Positions 1-13,212 of a stretch of 64,000 nt of DNA are shown here, piece by piece (the stretch's first letter is position 1; every line of letters begins with the position of its first letter). The stretch comes from Albifimbria verrucaria (taxonomy: Eukaryota; Ascomycota; Sordariomycetes; Hypocreales; Stachybotryaceae). Where the stretch lies: NCBI GenBank assembly GCA_020081605.1, contig JAHREC010000009.1:868001-932000 (forward strand), read 5' to 3'. The notes under the pieces were generated by a model. The model made no database searches. It had not been told where the DNA came from and saw only the letters and a program-made list of their open reading frames with translations. Position numbers and translations under genes: made by a program.

Positions 1-3000
1 ACTCAAGCAGACAGTATAGCGCCTGCTCAAGCACTTTCAACCTCGCGTCAATCTGCAATTCCAGGGACACATAACAATCTAGAAACATGGAATAGCGTCA
101 ATGAAGCCCCTCCAAGACTAAAGAGTTTTAGATTTAGCCGGAAACTTTCGTTTCTAGGCCATTCACATGTACCGACAACATACACTGAGTTAGATGCATG
201 GGACGAGACTGAAGGTTGGTCCCACCTAGATACTCAAAAGCCTTCAGCAAGTTATTCCCAGGCGCCATTGGCCAACGTTGAGCCAAGCAGTCCAAACTCC
301 TACGAGAAACGACTGTCTCGGCGAAAAACTATTAACTTGGACCGAAGACTTTCGACAAGAAGTTACTCGCGAGTACCGATGATGCATTTGGAGTCAATGC
401 TTTTCCCGGGGCCGCTACTGTTCGGTCAGAACAAGCACATGATCAGACGTATACCTAAGAAGGTCGGAGATGTGCATTTCAAGCCGAACTGTATTACTGC
501 AGTTACTGGCCCCATAGGTTGCGGCAAGTCAACAGCCTTGAAAGCTCTGTTGGTGAAATACGGACAAGCAACCACGCCTCCAAGATTGATAGCGTTCTGT
601 GGTCAAACTCCTTGGATTCACGAGGAACCATTCGCGGAAATATCATTGGCGAATCTGAATTTGATGATCAACGATACAAGAATGTCATTTGGAGCTGCGC
701 TCTTGATGCAGACATAGCAAGCATGCCTGCAGGAGACGACACAAGAGTTGACAGCGGCGGCATGGGATTAAGCGGCGGTCAAAGACAGCGAATAGTGAGT
801 CTTACCTGATAACCTGATATCGATTGACACCACCGCTAACGCAAAATCATAGGCTATTGCTCGAGCCCTGTACTCGAATAAAAAAGAGCAATATTTGACG
901 ACATTACGAATGCTCTTGATGCCCGGACGCTCGCCACTATTGTGGATCGAGTTTTTAGCCGCGAAGGCTTTCTCCGCATGAACGCAACGGCTGTAGTTCT
1001 GGCTACACATTCAGGTAAGATTTGGGGCTTCCTTGGGTGTTACCGCTATCGACAATGCTAATGGTTGATCGCGACCTATAGTGCAGATCATGCAATCAGC
1101 CGACGAAATCCTGTTGATGAACAAAGATGGTGAAATCATAGACTCGGGTACTTATGAACAGATTGCGACTCGAAACCATAATTTTGCACTACAGAAGATA
1201 ACAGGTCCAACTGAGCAACCCACTGCGGAGGAAGATTCTAAGGGCCATGAAGAACTGAGGGGCCAGCAAGCGCAGTTCCAGATGCACATAGGTGAATTAC
1301 GAGGGCAGAAGAGCGACTGGAAATCCTACGCCTCGTATATCCGCTCCATGGGCTTGTTCAACTTCGTCATATTCATATGTGGTGCGACAAGCTTCGTCGT
1401 ATTCAGTGCCCTATTCCAGCTCTGGCTTACATGGTGGACAAAAGATCAGGGTAAAAGCCATGACTTGGGATATTGGCTCGGAATCTACGCAACCTGGGCG
1501 GTGCTGATGGCGCTAGCGCTACTTGTCACACCTATGTAAGTGTTGGCACTGAACGAATCGTTATGTGTTGTCTGCTAATTCCACTTAGTTTTTTCTTCAC
1601 AAGATTGGCATTCAACGCGTCGAAAAAGCTCCATCAGGACCTTCTCACCGCAGTCATGAGGTAATCTCACAACTCCATGCGAACCACCTTTCAAAAGTTG
1701 GCAACAGTCTAACACCATCCAGGGCTCCAATGTCGACTATCTCCAAGATAGACATAGGGTCTCTAGTAAATAGGCAAGACCAAGTACTATTCAGAATCAA
1801 TTCTCTTAGCTAACTTTCAGGCTAGATTCAGCCAGGATATCCGGCTATGCGACTGGCAATTGCCTTTCAATGTGATATTAACCTTGTTCGGTGAGCATGG
1901 CCAGGCGAGATTTTGCCCATAGATTGTTGTTGACAGATGCATTGTAGCATTTTTGGCCTGTGTCGGTACTATTGCTATGGCAATAGCGGCTCTTCCGTAC
2001 GTCACCATCTTGATACCAGTGTTAGGATGTCTACTCTATTTCCTCAAACTATTTTACCTGCGGACCTCAAAGCAGCTGCGACTTCTAGAGTTTGTTTTGC
2101 ATTCCTTTATGACATTTAAGTCGGCTGACCCATTATTCCGCGTTAGAATTGAATCGAAGGCACCGATCGCGTCCTTGTTCATAGACACAATTCAAGGCCT
2201 TTCAACCATCCACGCATTTGGATGGGGCCAGGACTATATCCAGAAAAGCTTTGCGCTACTCGACCTATCCCAGAAACCATATTATCTCCTATTCTGTGTC
2301 CAGCGCTGGCTTCTTCTGGTGCTGGCGCTTACCGTTGCTGGTCTAATGATGCTTGTTGTAGGGCTTGCAATTGCCCTACGTGGGCGAGTCAGCGCGAGCT
2401 TAGTAGGCCTTGCAATTATTCAAATCACAACATTAACTGAGACAATGAGCGATTTTGTTATGCAATGGACTGAGATGGAGACGTCTCTTGGGGCCGTGGC
2501 GCGAATATCGGGATTCGTAGCTGAGACGCCTCAAGAAATTGACTTGCACAACAATGGAGCCGTTCCTGATGATTGGCCTCCGTTGGGAACTATCGTCGTC
2601 GAGCACGTCAGTGCTGCATACGAGTAAGTCAGTGTATAGTAGGTCAGTTTTTGTTTACTAACAACCACAAGTGAACACGCCCAGGGTCGTCTGGCCCTAG
2701 ACAATGTCACATTCTCCTTACGAGCTGGTGAGAAAGTAGGCGTTTGCGGAAGAACAGGCAGGTCAGTTGCAACATATTCTCTCGACTATCACCATCTCAC
2801 CTAGTGTGTAGCGGTAAGAGTAGTCTTGTGGCTACACTGATTCGCTTACTTCCTTGCCATCATGGACGCATCTTAATCGACGGCATCGATATCTCGACTT
2901 TCAGCCCCAATATTCTCAGGTCAAGGCTTAATATTGTCACCCAAGAACCTTACCTCTTTGACGGCACAATAAGAGAAAACATAAACCCTTGGAATAATCA

Positions 3001-3519
3001 GATATCAGACGAGAACATCACCCTGGCACTAGAGCAGGTAGGTTTAGGGAGAAGATCACAGCGCTTGGTGGCCTTGAAGCGTCCTTAGAAGACAGCTCCT
3101 TTTCACACGGCCAGAAACAACTCTTCTGTCTCGCGCGCGCCCTGCTGCGAAAAAGCCGTCTATTGATACTAGACGAACCCACAAGCCAGTAAGTTTCAAA
3201 ATTGTCCCAATCTACAGTTGAATGACTTCACTCTTGCGGCTCCAAGAAGAATGTTGAAGACAGGGAATATTTTCTAAGAGGAACCAGAATCGACCCTGAT
3301 ACGGATGCCATGATCCAACAGGTCATCAGAGAAAGATTTCAACACCAAACCATTATCATGATAGCCCACCACCTTCAGCCTTTAGTCGAATTTGATCGGA
3401 TTCTTGTACTTGATTCTGGCCATTTGATAGAAAATGACGATCCAGCGCAGTTACTAGCCAACAAACATTCTGCCTTTAGCGCGCTTTACCGTGCTAGTGA
3501 AGGGCAAACCGTGGGGTGA
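1..3519 (+). CDS. ABCC-type (MRP-like) ABC transporter, 5' end cut off by window edge
   Basis: The reading frame is open from base 1, so the first membrane domain lies outside the window. In order: a polar linker (1-400); NBD1 with Walker [10 protein letters not shown] (about 517-540), Q-loop GQTPWIH (about 600-620), signature LSGGQRQR (about 769-792) and a Walker B of the form IFDD (about 890); a second membrane domain (about 1345-2450); and NBD2. NBD2's Walker A is split by a 50-base intron (2762-2811). It has [10 protein letters not shown], signature FSHGQKQ and Walker B LLILDEP, and ends at TGA 3517-3519. NBD1 lacks the catalytic Glu after Walker B, which is usual for ABCC proteins, so NBD2 is the likely ATPase site. 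At least seven introns are present, plus frame breaks near 625 and 885 that look like lost bases in G and A runs. The protein should sit in the plasma or vacuolar membrane. Next to the polyketide synthase it is a plausible product exporter, but the substrate is unknown. Confidence 0.9.
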
Positions 3520-4681
3520 CAGGTGTAGCTATAAGAACGAGCTTAGGGAAAAGATGATGAAAATAACATTAGCACGTAAATTTGTTAATTATTCAAATAT
3601 ATATGAACCTGGTACTTCTTCTCTGATGCCAATACCAACATGCCAATATTATATTTCCCTTGGTTGATCTACCATATCCTCATATGCAACCTTTTCTATA
3701 GTACCAAACAGGACAAGAAGATTTGGGTTCATTAGAAAATCTAAAGAGGTATGCGTAACAGACACTGATTCACAATTGCATACTTAGGATATTATTATAA
3801 GTTTGGTGCAAAATCACAATAAACCTCTCCTGGGTTTTGTGAATAGCAAAGCAAGTTATGCTTCGGTAATGAACCACATCCACTTTTTCTATGCCAACGG
3901 CAGGTGCAAATGTATTAGCAAGCGTAGTTGCATTGTAATCTGTAACCACTAGCTATTACGTTTGGTAGTAATCATTATTCCTTCAAGGTGGCAGTACTCT
4001 TCTCATACACCAACGCCTACGGCCGACAATCTCACGCCAATGCCACTTAGTTGTAACACGTTCCAGCCTTGCCCCGCTGACTTTGGTGATCTCAGCTACT
4101 GTGGTGTGCATCCCTGCGTATAACTACAGCCTGTTCTCGGACTTCTTTGCGAGCTATGTCGTTGGGCCAAGTCATAAGCAAGAAGCGGAGACTTCTTGAC
4201 CTATTGAAACACTAGGATATGTGGGAACATGCGAAGCCAGATCCTACCAGCCACCTCAACAGCCATTATACTCCACGTAAGATTGTTCAATGTGGTAGCG
4301 CTGACAGGTCTGCCGGTATTCCGGCCATTTCCAGATGCAGTGCGCCGAGAAAACCCACCAGGTTAACAGATTGGGTCCGCCTATTTGTTCTTCAAGTGGC
4401 TAAGCTATACAACGCCAGGACAAGGTGTTTTCTTCGAGCCAAACCATTGCTATCCCGGTTGCACCAAGGAGGATGGACAATGCAGATTTCAGCTCACGCA
4501 TGTTTCTTATACACCAGGGTGTGAGTGTCTTGCCATTCCTATGTACAGGTACATGCGGTTTTGTCTCTTGAGTAACCCTCGCTGAGACTAAAAATTTTCG
4601 TTATTTCTTGTTTCATTTTTTACTTTTCGTATCAAGCCAGATCACCGCCCCTGAGCCCTACCACTGTACTGTCCTGCAGCC
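3520..4681. other. Intergenic stretch, no supported gene
   Basis: This is the AT-rich 3' flank of the ABC transporter and the upstream region of the P450. A cysteine-containing open stretch on the plus strand (about 4385-4585) has no start context, no partner exon and no family I recognise. It may be a relic. I see no repeat, tRNA or other RNA gene here. Confidence 0.5.
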
Positions 4682-6530
4682 ATGGCATTACCAGGGATCA
4701 CACCTCTATGGAGCTTTGCTCCGATAAGTCTTGTCGTGTGCCTGGTTCTGACTGTTGTATCAAAATACTTCTTTGCGAGTTGTCGTCCACGCAGTTTTCC
4801 ACCTGGGCCTCCGACCCTGCCATTTATTGGAAACTTGACCCAAGTGCCCAAGGTGAAGGCATTTCTTAAGTACGTAGAGATGACACACATAATGCTTTGT
4901 AATTATAATACCAACCTGATTAGATTCCAGGGAATGAAAAATGAATATGGATCAATCATTGGTTTGAAGTTTGCATCCCAGAACGTTGTCATTCTGAATA
5001 GTTACAAACACGTGCGGGCGTAAGTAAAGCTTCCGTTCTCTTTATGTCAGTAGCCAACGGAAAAGTATAGCCTTTTCGACCAGAAAGGATCCATTTACTC
5101 CAGTCGCCCCCATACGTATATCGCCAATGAAGTCGTTTGTCCGAATGAAATCCACCTTCTGCTTCTCAAGTATGGCACGGAGTGGCGAAAACAGCGAAAG
5201 ATCGTGCAATCACTCCTCAATATAAATGCTGTAGATAAGTTACTTCCTATTCAAAATGCTGAAGCAACGCAAACTATGTATGAGCTAGCCCAGGATCCTC
5301 ATGGCTATTACGACCATATCCGCCGATATACTACTGCGGTCATCCTGGCATCTGTCTATGGACAGCGTGGAAAGCACTTCAATTCTCCGAATGTTCAGGC
5401 TCTTTACCATGCACAAGACCAGTTTACAGCAATCCTGGAGCAAGGAGCCACTCCTCCAGTTGAGGAGTTCCCAATACTAAGGGCTCTTCCTGAATTCATG
5501 GCGCCTTGGAAGACGAGGGCAAAAGCTGTGCGAAAAGAACAGAGAAATCTTTATCTCAATCTTGTGCACCAGACTAGAGAGAAACTGAAGGCAGGAAAGG
5601 CTTCTGATTGTTTTCTGCGCCAGATGCTTCAAGATCAAGAGAAAAATGAGATGGATGATGAACATATTGCTTATTTAGCAGGAAATTTGGTAAGAGGACC
5701 TTGGGCTATAAACTCAACATGTGTTGACAAATTATAGATGGAAGCTGGGTCGGACACGACAGCTTCAACGCTCTTATCGTTCCTTTTAGCAATGATCAAA
5801 TATCCTCAAGCATTTAAAAGGGCACAGAAGGAAGTCGACGAACTATGCGGATCCTCGAGGTCTCCGACTACGGATGATATCAACCGTCTTCCCTATATCA
5901 AAGCCTGCATGGACGAGGTAAAGCCTCAGGACCTCTTTGACTGAACTTGACTCTGACCATTATTGCAGACACTTCGATGGCGCCCAGTGGCGGCTGGCGG
6001 GATTCCTCACATGTTAACTCAAGACGATACATACAACGGCTATCTCTTCCCGAAAGGCACGGTCTTCTTCGCAAACACGTGGGCCATACATCACGACGAG
6101 ACAGAGTATGAACGACCAGATGAGTTCATACCCGATCGTTTCGTAAACAATGAGTATGGGACTCGCGTTCCAGTTGACTCTAAAGTCGATGAACATCGGA
6201 GGATTTCTTATGGATTTGGTGCAGGAAGGAGAGTTTGTCCAGGTCAACGACTGGCGAGAAACTCATTGGTAAGTTATATCTGATCTATACATGGGTCCTT
6301 TCTAATGTTTGGAAGATTTTGAACATGGCCAAGATAGCTTGGGCTTTCGATCTTTCGCCCCAATCAGAAGAATTTGTTGATGATGATATCATTACAGCTT
6401 ATTCTGATGGGTTCTTAATCGCTCCAAAAGGTTCCCGATCTTGATCATGCCTCGGTCTGAAAAGCATAAAGACATCATCGTCAAGGAATATGAAGCCGTA
6501 AAGCCAGTGCTGCAGAGATACGAAGACTAG
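4682..6530 (+). CDS. Cytochrome P450 monooxygenase of the polyketide cluster
   Basis: Starts at ATG 4682 with a hydrophobic N-terminal anchor, then the proline-rich hinge FPPGPPTLPFIGN. The I-helix oxygen-binding motif AGSDTT is at about 5745-5765. The ExxR motif (ETLR) is built across an intron at 5918-5968, followed by WRPVAAGGIPH. The haem-binding loop FGAGRRVCPGQ is at about 6217-6250, with Cys as the axial ligand. An intron at about 4869-4924 sits just before the first beta sheet, and others follow near 5020, 5700 and 6275. The apparent stop near 6444 is a frame break: the next frame continues with the usual C-terminal PRSEKHKDIIVKEYE segment to TAG 6528-6530. The enzyme is expected in the ER membrane with NADPH-P450 reductase. 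It ends tail-to-tail with the polyketide synthase, 158 bases away, so it probably oxidises the polyketide product. The CYP family cannot be given by eye. Confidence 0.92.
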
Positions 6531-6688
6531 AATCGAGATAGTGTAGGACAATATGGAATATACCAGCTCCCATAGCTAAAACTCATAGTTTCTGTTAGGC
6601 AAGAATTATGGATGCAAGCTGTGGAGTGCCAGATTTACTTACCATAGTCAAAAGCAACCAATTAAGACGTTAAGGTATAGGCACTATA

Positions 6689-9600
6689 TCAAAACCTCTC
6701 CTGGCCATGTTCTATATATTCACACGCCTTCCAAAGTTGACGCGTGGTTTCATCTACCTGAGATGAGTTAGAAGTCAAGCAAGACGTCACGAGTATGCAG
6801 GTTGAGCCATTGACTTACATTTTCCTTGTTGAAGGGTTCAAAATGGTTTCCGGGTATTTGGAAAACCTCAACATGGCCTCCGACTAGTTTCTTCCAAGAA
6901 GCTATAGCAGTAGTTCGGGGTCTTGACGATTCAGCCAATCGTAACGCACATTGCAAAGCCTCTGCGTATCTAAGACCTCGGTGCTCCTCAGCATAGCTGT
7001 CCTTAACCCTCTTCCTTGGCTTTCCAAGAAAGGTCGGGGGTTGTAGTTCCCCAGCAGAGATGCGTTGAACACAAATTCATCTTTCAGATCTGTTGAATAG
7101 CGCGAAGCATTTAACCGCTCCATAGGCCTTGTAACATGGGCAATCAAAGCAGTTGGCAGAGGCTCATGATTGATCGGACTTGGAGAGTCGATTAGTACCA
7201 ACCCTCGTATTTTGAACCCATTTGTAACAAGTTGTTGCGCGGCCTCATAAGCGACTATCCCACCGAACGACCAACCTTCATCCATTAATTAGTATGTAGC
7301 TTACTTGTTAAAAACAGATCCGAGAGCACGTACCACCCACAATCAAAGGAACATTCTTCATGTGTGTCAAGAGCGAGGCATAATGTCCAGCCATTTCCTG
7401 TACACTACAATGGGGTCGCTGATCGTAGGTAAGACCAAAATATGGGTCAAAGAAGGCATACGTGCTTCGCTCGTACTTTGGTAGACTCCCGTATATCCGA
7501 ACCTGCCCACTGCCGTCGTGAAAGAGACAGAGTGGTGCATTTTCTTTTATTGATAGATATATTGGTGACGGATTTCTTGGCACCTCATCCAATGTGCTGC
7601 AGTCAGATAATGCGGGAGTTGGTTGGCCAGATGCTGTCAAATTAACGTCCTGAATAACTTCAAGCATGTCCTGGTGCGAAGAAGCCTGAATGGAAGATTT
7701 TAGAGCATTTTCCACATCTTGAAGAGTATTGCAATTGTATAAAATTCGGTGATCCAGGGTCGATTGACCGATGAACTTGTGCTTTAGCTTTGAGACAATC
7801 TCGATTTGAATCAAAGAGTCGATTCCTAGTTCATCCATCGGCTTCTCAAAGTCGAGTGCTTGGCCTGAAAAGCCTCCAACTTCCGACACAATTTCTTTTA
7901 ATGATTGCCTCATGCTGCGATCCAAGTTGTCAACGGTTGTTCCAGGCCCGCACAGTGAGCCGTTAACCATTGAGGGGTATCCAGAATAGCTGAAAGTTGC
8001 GAGGGTGGGCTTGCTGGGACAACTTGAGATGGTGCCAGACTAGTATTGCGAGATAGGGCAGTTTGAAAGGCTGCTAACTTCAATCTTCTAAACTCCATTC
8101 CTCGAACAATGGCAATAATATTTCCAGTGTTATCCGATGCGAAAGAGTCGGCTAAAATGGACCCTTCAACCTCCAAGAGGCTGCAATAGACTGTAAATGA
8201 GCTCGAGTAGTTGATCTGCTTGTAAAGCATCTCTACTGACGCTATCTTTGAGCAAATACCCACCTCGTCTGATGGAACAGCAATGTTTGCGATGAAGCCT
8301 GCAGCATGCAAGAGCGTGTCGGTGAAAATGGGATTCGTTAGATATTTCTGGCCTGAGGTGGATGGCAATCGAAACGAGCCAATACCTTCTAGCTTTGAGT
8401 CAACCACCTTCAACTCCACAAGTGTCTGGTACTCCGGCGAGTACTTAACCACACGGGCGAATATGGTCCCATAGAGTATGTTGGTTCGAAATGAACTCAT
8501 GAAGTTCTTTCCAGGCCCGGAGAAGTAGTTATTTTGTCTTTTGACAAGGGCTTGGTCTTTCATCCACCGCAATGTGTTATCTTCAAGCTTCGGTATTGAG
8601 ACTTTTCCGGTGCAATGCAGAAGCTCTGTAACACCTTCCATAGAGATGGATGTGAATCTGAAGGAGGCTTCAGAGTGTTGCTCGCACTTTGTGACGCGAA
8701 CAGTAACGATCCTTTTTACACTCGACGACACGTAGACTAGAGGGCTGACAAAGTCCATTCCATTAATCACGAGCGTTTGAGTTTCGAGAGGTTTCAACAG
8801 TGTCTGTGCGGCTTCCATTGCAAGCTCATAAAATAGTGACGCTGGACAGATTGGAGTACCTCCAACGTCGTGTCCAGTTATCAATGGCCCAAGTATGTCA
8901 AGTTCGGTCTCAAAGACCAGCTCGTCCTCTGTAGATCTACTCAAATCGAGCCATGGCAGCAGATCCAATCCTGTTTTAGTTAAGCTCCTCCGTTCTTGTG
9001 AGTCTGGTTCTGGTACTCGAGTTGACTGATCAAACTCTTGGAACGGCACAAGAAAAACAGGGCCCTTGAGTGGATGGCCTGGTAGGCTTATTACTCTTGC
9101 TTGCGAACCTTCGAAGACCTTGCGCCATTCAATCGAGACTTTGCGGTTGGAGATTACCGCCAATGTCTCACTGATTGAGGTCCACGCATCTTTGCCTTTT
9201 GTCAAGGTACCAAGAGATAGACAAGAGCCTGAAAGATTCGATTCACGTATGCTTGATATCATTGTGGGATGGGGACCAATCTCAAGTAGGAGGGCATCAT
9301 TAAGCATGCTTCTCGACTGTAAGCCCATTAAACCCTCGAAAAAGCGGACCGATTTTCTTGCATGAAGGGCAAAATAGGTACCAGAAAAGTCTCCATCCTC
9401 AAATTGTCTCCCCAGTGTGTTTGAAATAACGGGTATTTGAGGTCTTCTGAATCTGATGGACCGGCCCAAGACTTCCAAAGGTTCAAGAATCGGGTCCATG
9501 GCTGATGTATGAAATGCGTAAGGAACATTAAGCATTTTTGTCTTGATATCTCGCAGCTTACACTCCTTCTGGAATATCTCGAGCTGGGGAATTGGACCAC

Positions 9601-12600
9601 CAATTACACAATTGTTGGCGCCATTTTGGCATGCGATAGTCAGTTCGGAGAGACTTGGGCTCATTGATATCAACACCTCTGCATCTCCAGAGGATATGTG
9701 GCATGCTAACATTCCCGAATACTCTGCTTGACAAAGGTCTGTCATCATTCTGGCTCGAGATGCCACTACACGAAATGTGTCTTCCAGCGATAGCACACCA
9801 GAAACGCATAGTGCAGCATATTCACCAAGGCTAGGATAGACTTTAGTTAGATAGAAGCACCACCTTGTGTTTATTTACATACCTGTGACCCATCACATAG
9901 TTGGGCTTGATACTCCAGGAAATAAGCATGGTGGCCAAAGCATACTCTAAAGCAATACAAGCGCATTGAGAGGTTATGATGTACTCAGTGCTGCTTGAGT
10001 TTCCTACCATTTTCTCCTTATTGCTGAAGAACTCAATGATACTTAGGGATGAAACGTTTTGAACGATTCCGTCGCACTTGATGATAATGTCTCTGAAGGG
10101 AGGAAATGTGTCGAATAGTTCTTGGCCCATGCCTTTGTATAGAGCTCCTTGTCCGGAGAAGACGAAACCGATAGATCGAAATCCTTTCGGAGGCGTAGAC
10201 TCAGAAATTTTCTGGCTCTCTAATCTCATAGTTAGATCTTCAACAGAAGTGCAAATCAGAGAAATGCGATGGTCGTGGACGTGTCGTCTCGCCGTCGCAG
10301 TGTAGCATATGTCTCTCAACAACTTTTCAGGTTCTACTTTCCGTAGACTCGCAATATATTCATTCACGCTGAGTTTCAAAGCTTCCTCAGACTTTGCCGA
10401 GAGCGCGAAAACATAGGCCGATCGGGTTCCATTCTGGTGCCGATTTGTGGAAGACTCAACCCAATCCTCCAACAAGAGAGATGCATTAGAGCCAGCTGCC
10501 CCAAAATTATTGACCACCACTCTTCTAGGGGTCTGTAGAGAATGAACCCATTGTATTGTGTCTCTCGGAATTGTGAAACCAAGATCTTTCAGGTCAGCGA
10601 AAATTGGGTTGATGGTGTTGAGTCCCACTTGTGCTGGGATCTTTCTTTTCCGAAGCATGAGCAATGATTTAGCTAGACCAGCTGCGCCAGATGCTGCCTC
10701 GCAATGACCAATATTCCCTTTAATAGAACTAACGATAAGTGGATTTGAGGCGGAGTGAGACGAGCCAAACACATCCCTTAAGCTTTCTATTTCTCTTGCA
10801 TCGCCAGCCTAAAAACCACGTATTTCTGTTAGTAACGATCCGATGTGTATACCAGAACAGATTGTGGGCTGGAATTAACCTGGGTCCCCGTACCATGCGC
10901 TTCCACTACGCCGACCGAACTTGGGTCGACCTTCGCCTTTGCAGCAACTTCTTCAACAGGTCGCTCTGGGTTTGTGAGTGAGGGTGGGTGATAGAGTGGG
11001 AATTGCCGCTTTGGTTTATCATGACACCTCTGATAACTCCATGTACACGATCTCCTTCTGCCACTGCGTCGGAGAGTCTCTTGAGAACAAACAAAACACA
11101 TCCCTCAGCTCGGCAATAGCCATCAGCAGTCGCATCGAATGGCTTGCAGGAACCGGTCGGGCTCAGGAAATGGCCTCGGTCGAGCCCAAGATACATCTAC
11201 ACTAGTTAGGAACATGACCTTGGATTCTTGGAGACTCGTAGGCAGTAGACTGACATCAGGGCTTGTAATCACGTTGACGCCACCCGCAATTGCTGCTGTA
11301 CAATCGCCATTCTGCAGGGCTCGGCATGCCTGGTATATAGAGACCATAGAGGATGAACATGCTGTATCAGTGACCAGAGAAGGGCCACTAAGCTTGTAGA
11401 AATACGAGATTCTTCCACTGTGGAAAGCTCGTAGTGTCCCACAGGAGTAGAACACGTCGATATCACTGCGAAGATTGGCCGCATAGTCCCCTGTGGCTAG
11501 GCCAATATAACATCCAGTCGAAGCTCTCTGGAATGAAGGCGAAGAGTCTTCGACATACCCAGCATCATCCAGCGCCGCCTGGGCGACATGCAGCAAGACC
11601 CGTTGCTGGGGTCCATAGACTTGGCTTCCCGAGGCGAAATATTGAAGAATGTATTGTCAAAACTGTTGAAGTAGCGCGTTAGCTGCAGCTGTGAATAGTT
11701 ATGCCGGTCCAGAAGAATGAGCCAAAATAAAAACTACAACCTCCGATCCAATTGTCGAGGGTCACAATAGGCTTTGTCTTCTGCACACATGGTTCAAAAG
11801 AGAATTCAACTTACGAGAACGGGTCTTCTAGGAATGCACCATGTTGGGCTTTCATAGTCCGTGGGTTACACGAATTATCAGTGTTGTAGTCTGAGACTTT
11901 GAATCTAGTTTCCGGGATTTCATTTACAGCATTCAGGCCCTGGGACAATGTTTCCCAAAGCTCCTCCTGACTCCTTCCCTTGGGAAGATGTATTCCCATT
12001 CCGACGATTGCAATACTTTCTTCGTGGTCAGTGGAAAGATCTGGTCTCTCGTTAAGTTTGAAAGGCGATGAATCAAGAAGTTTCATTCTGGGATGTGGAG
12101 CTTGGAGACTCGGGAATAGCAGAGCTGAACTTGGGCCGATGGAGAGGATAGTCATGCAATATTCCTTCTCCCTTTCCAAAAGTGTCGAGCATCTAGTTCA
12201 ATGCAATGAGATGTATCATGCCAATTCACTGGGTGAACTAATAAATGCCTCGTCAACCATGCTAACAGGTCTTTAGAAGAGGCCTTGGAGCTTTCAAACA
12301 GGGTTCCATCCAAGGTGGAACGAATAGGCTTTGCATTGGCCGAGCAGGCAGGAAAAGACAAGCCGCGGCGCTTCGAATCCTCGACAACCTGATGAACAAT
12401 ATGTGTAAGCTGGTCACCTCCATGGTACCAGCCATGAACAAATGCAAACGTCGTTGCCACATCAGGAAAGGCTTGCGCCTTGAAGATGAAGAGTTGCTGC
12501 TTGGGGCCAGACACAGAAACATCGCCCGAGGTTGACACGGCAGATATTTGTAATTTCCGATTTTTCTTGGGTGATGTTGCCGAATAGTGCTTTGATAGCC

Positions 12601-13212
12601 GCTCTTCAACCAGTTCTGGGGAGACGCCCCGAATCACAAGCGAGAGCGTTGCATCTGAGTCTCTACACTCATTTGCATAGTCGTCACTCATGCTCTCTAA
12701 AGTCCAAAGGAAGCTTCGAAATGCGATCCAAATAGCAAGTCGGAAGCCTTCAATTCCGGCTCTCATCAGATCATCTAGCGTGCTTGAGCATGCCACGACT
12801 GCGGCTGGAATGAGACCTGATGAGAAGCCTGCGGTTTCTTGGGTTGCGTTGAAAAACTCTTCGTATGTCCCAGCATGACGATGTACTTCGGCCACATAAT
12901 GTAAAAGTTGACACAGATAGATAGTGCTCGCCTGCAGCACCGGGTGCTGGTGATATTGCACTGCCGGTTGAAGCAAATCATGCGGTGTTGTGAACGAAAC
13001 AAGGTCGATATCTAAGTGATCTCGCGATTCGTCATTCATGCACGCTACCTCTTCAAGGAAGGCTGCATGGCATCTCGACAAGAGAATTCTCCCAGCACTT
13101 GCAAGCTGTAAATCTTGTTCCACAGCCGTGACAGCGTAGGAGGAAAAATGGACGGCGAACCTTGGCCTCCAAACAACACCACGAAACGCTCAGGATATGT
13201 CTGCGTGATCAT
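6689..13212 (-). CDS. Non-reducing polyketide synthase (SAT-KS-AT-PT-ACP-TE)
   Basis: Iterative type I synthase of roughly 2,050 residues. ATG at 13212 opens the SAT domain ([10 protein letters not shown]; acyltransferase motif GFSSG near 12810; HGWYHGG near 12420). The KS has its active Cys in DTACSSS (codon 11357-11359), then EAHGTGT (about 10890) and GNIGHCE (about 10700). The malonyl-AT begins near [13 protein letters not shown] (about 10170). Its GHSLGEY motif is split by an intron at about 9838-9890. The PT domain has the conserved His in ITGHDVGG (about 8875) and Asp in [10 protein letters not shown] (about 8320). A single ACP carries LGIDSL (Ser codon near 7820). The C-terminal TE has GWSFGG (Ser codon 7268-7270). 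A last small exon ends at TGA 6689-6691. No C-methyltransferase, ketoreductase or reductase domain is visible, so an unmethylated, unreduced aromatic such as a resorcylic or orsellinic-type acid is a reasonable guess. Several one-base frame breaks occur, for example near 13110 and 6905. Confidence 0.93.

Noticed and set aside
4219..4585. Cysteine-containing plus-strand frames between ABC transporter and P450
   Set aside because: Suggestive cysteines (CYPGC, CECL) but no signal peptide, start or exon partner. Too little for a gene call.
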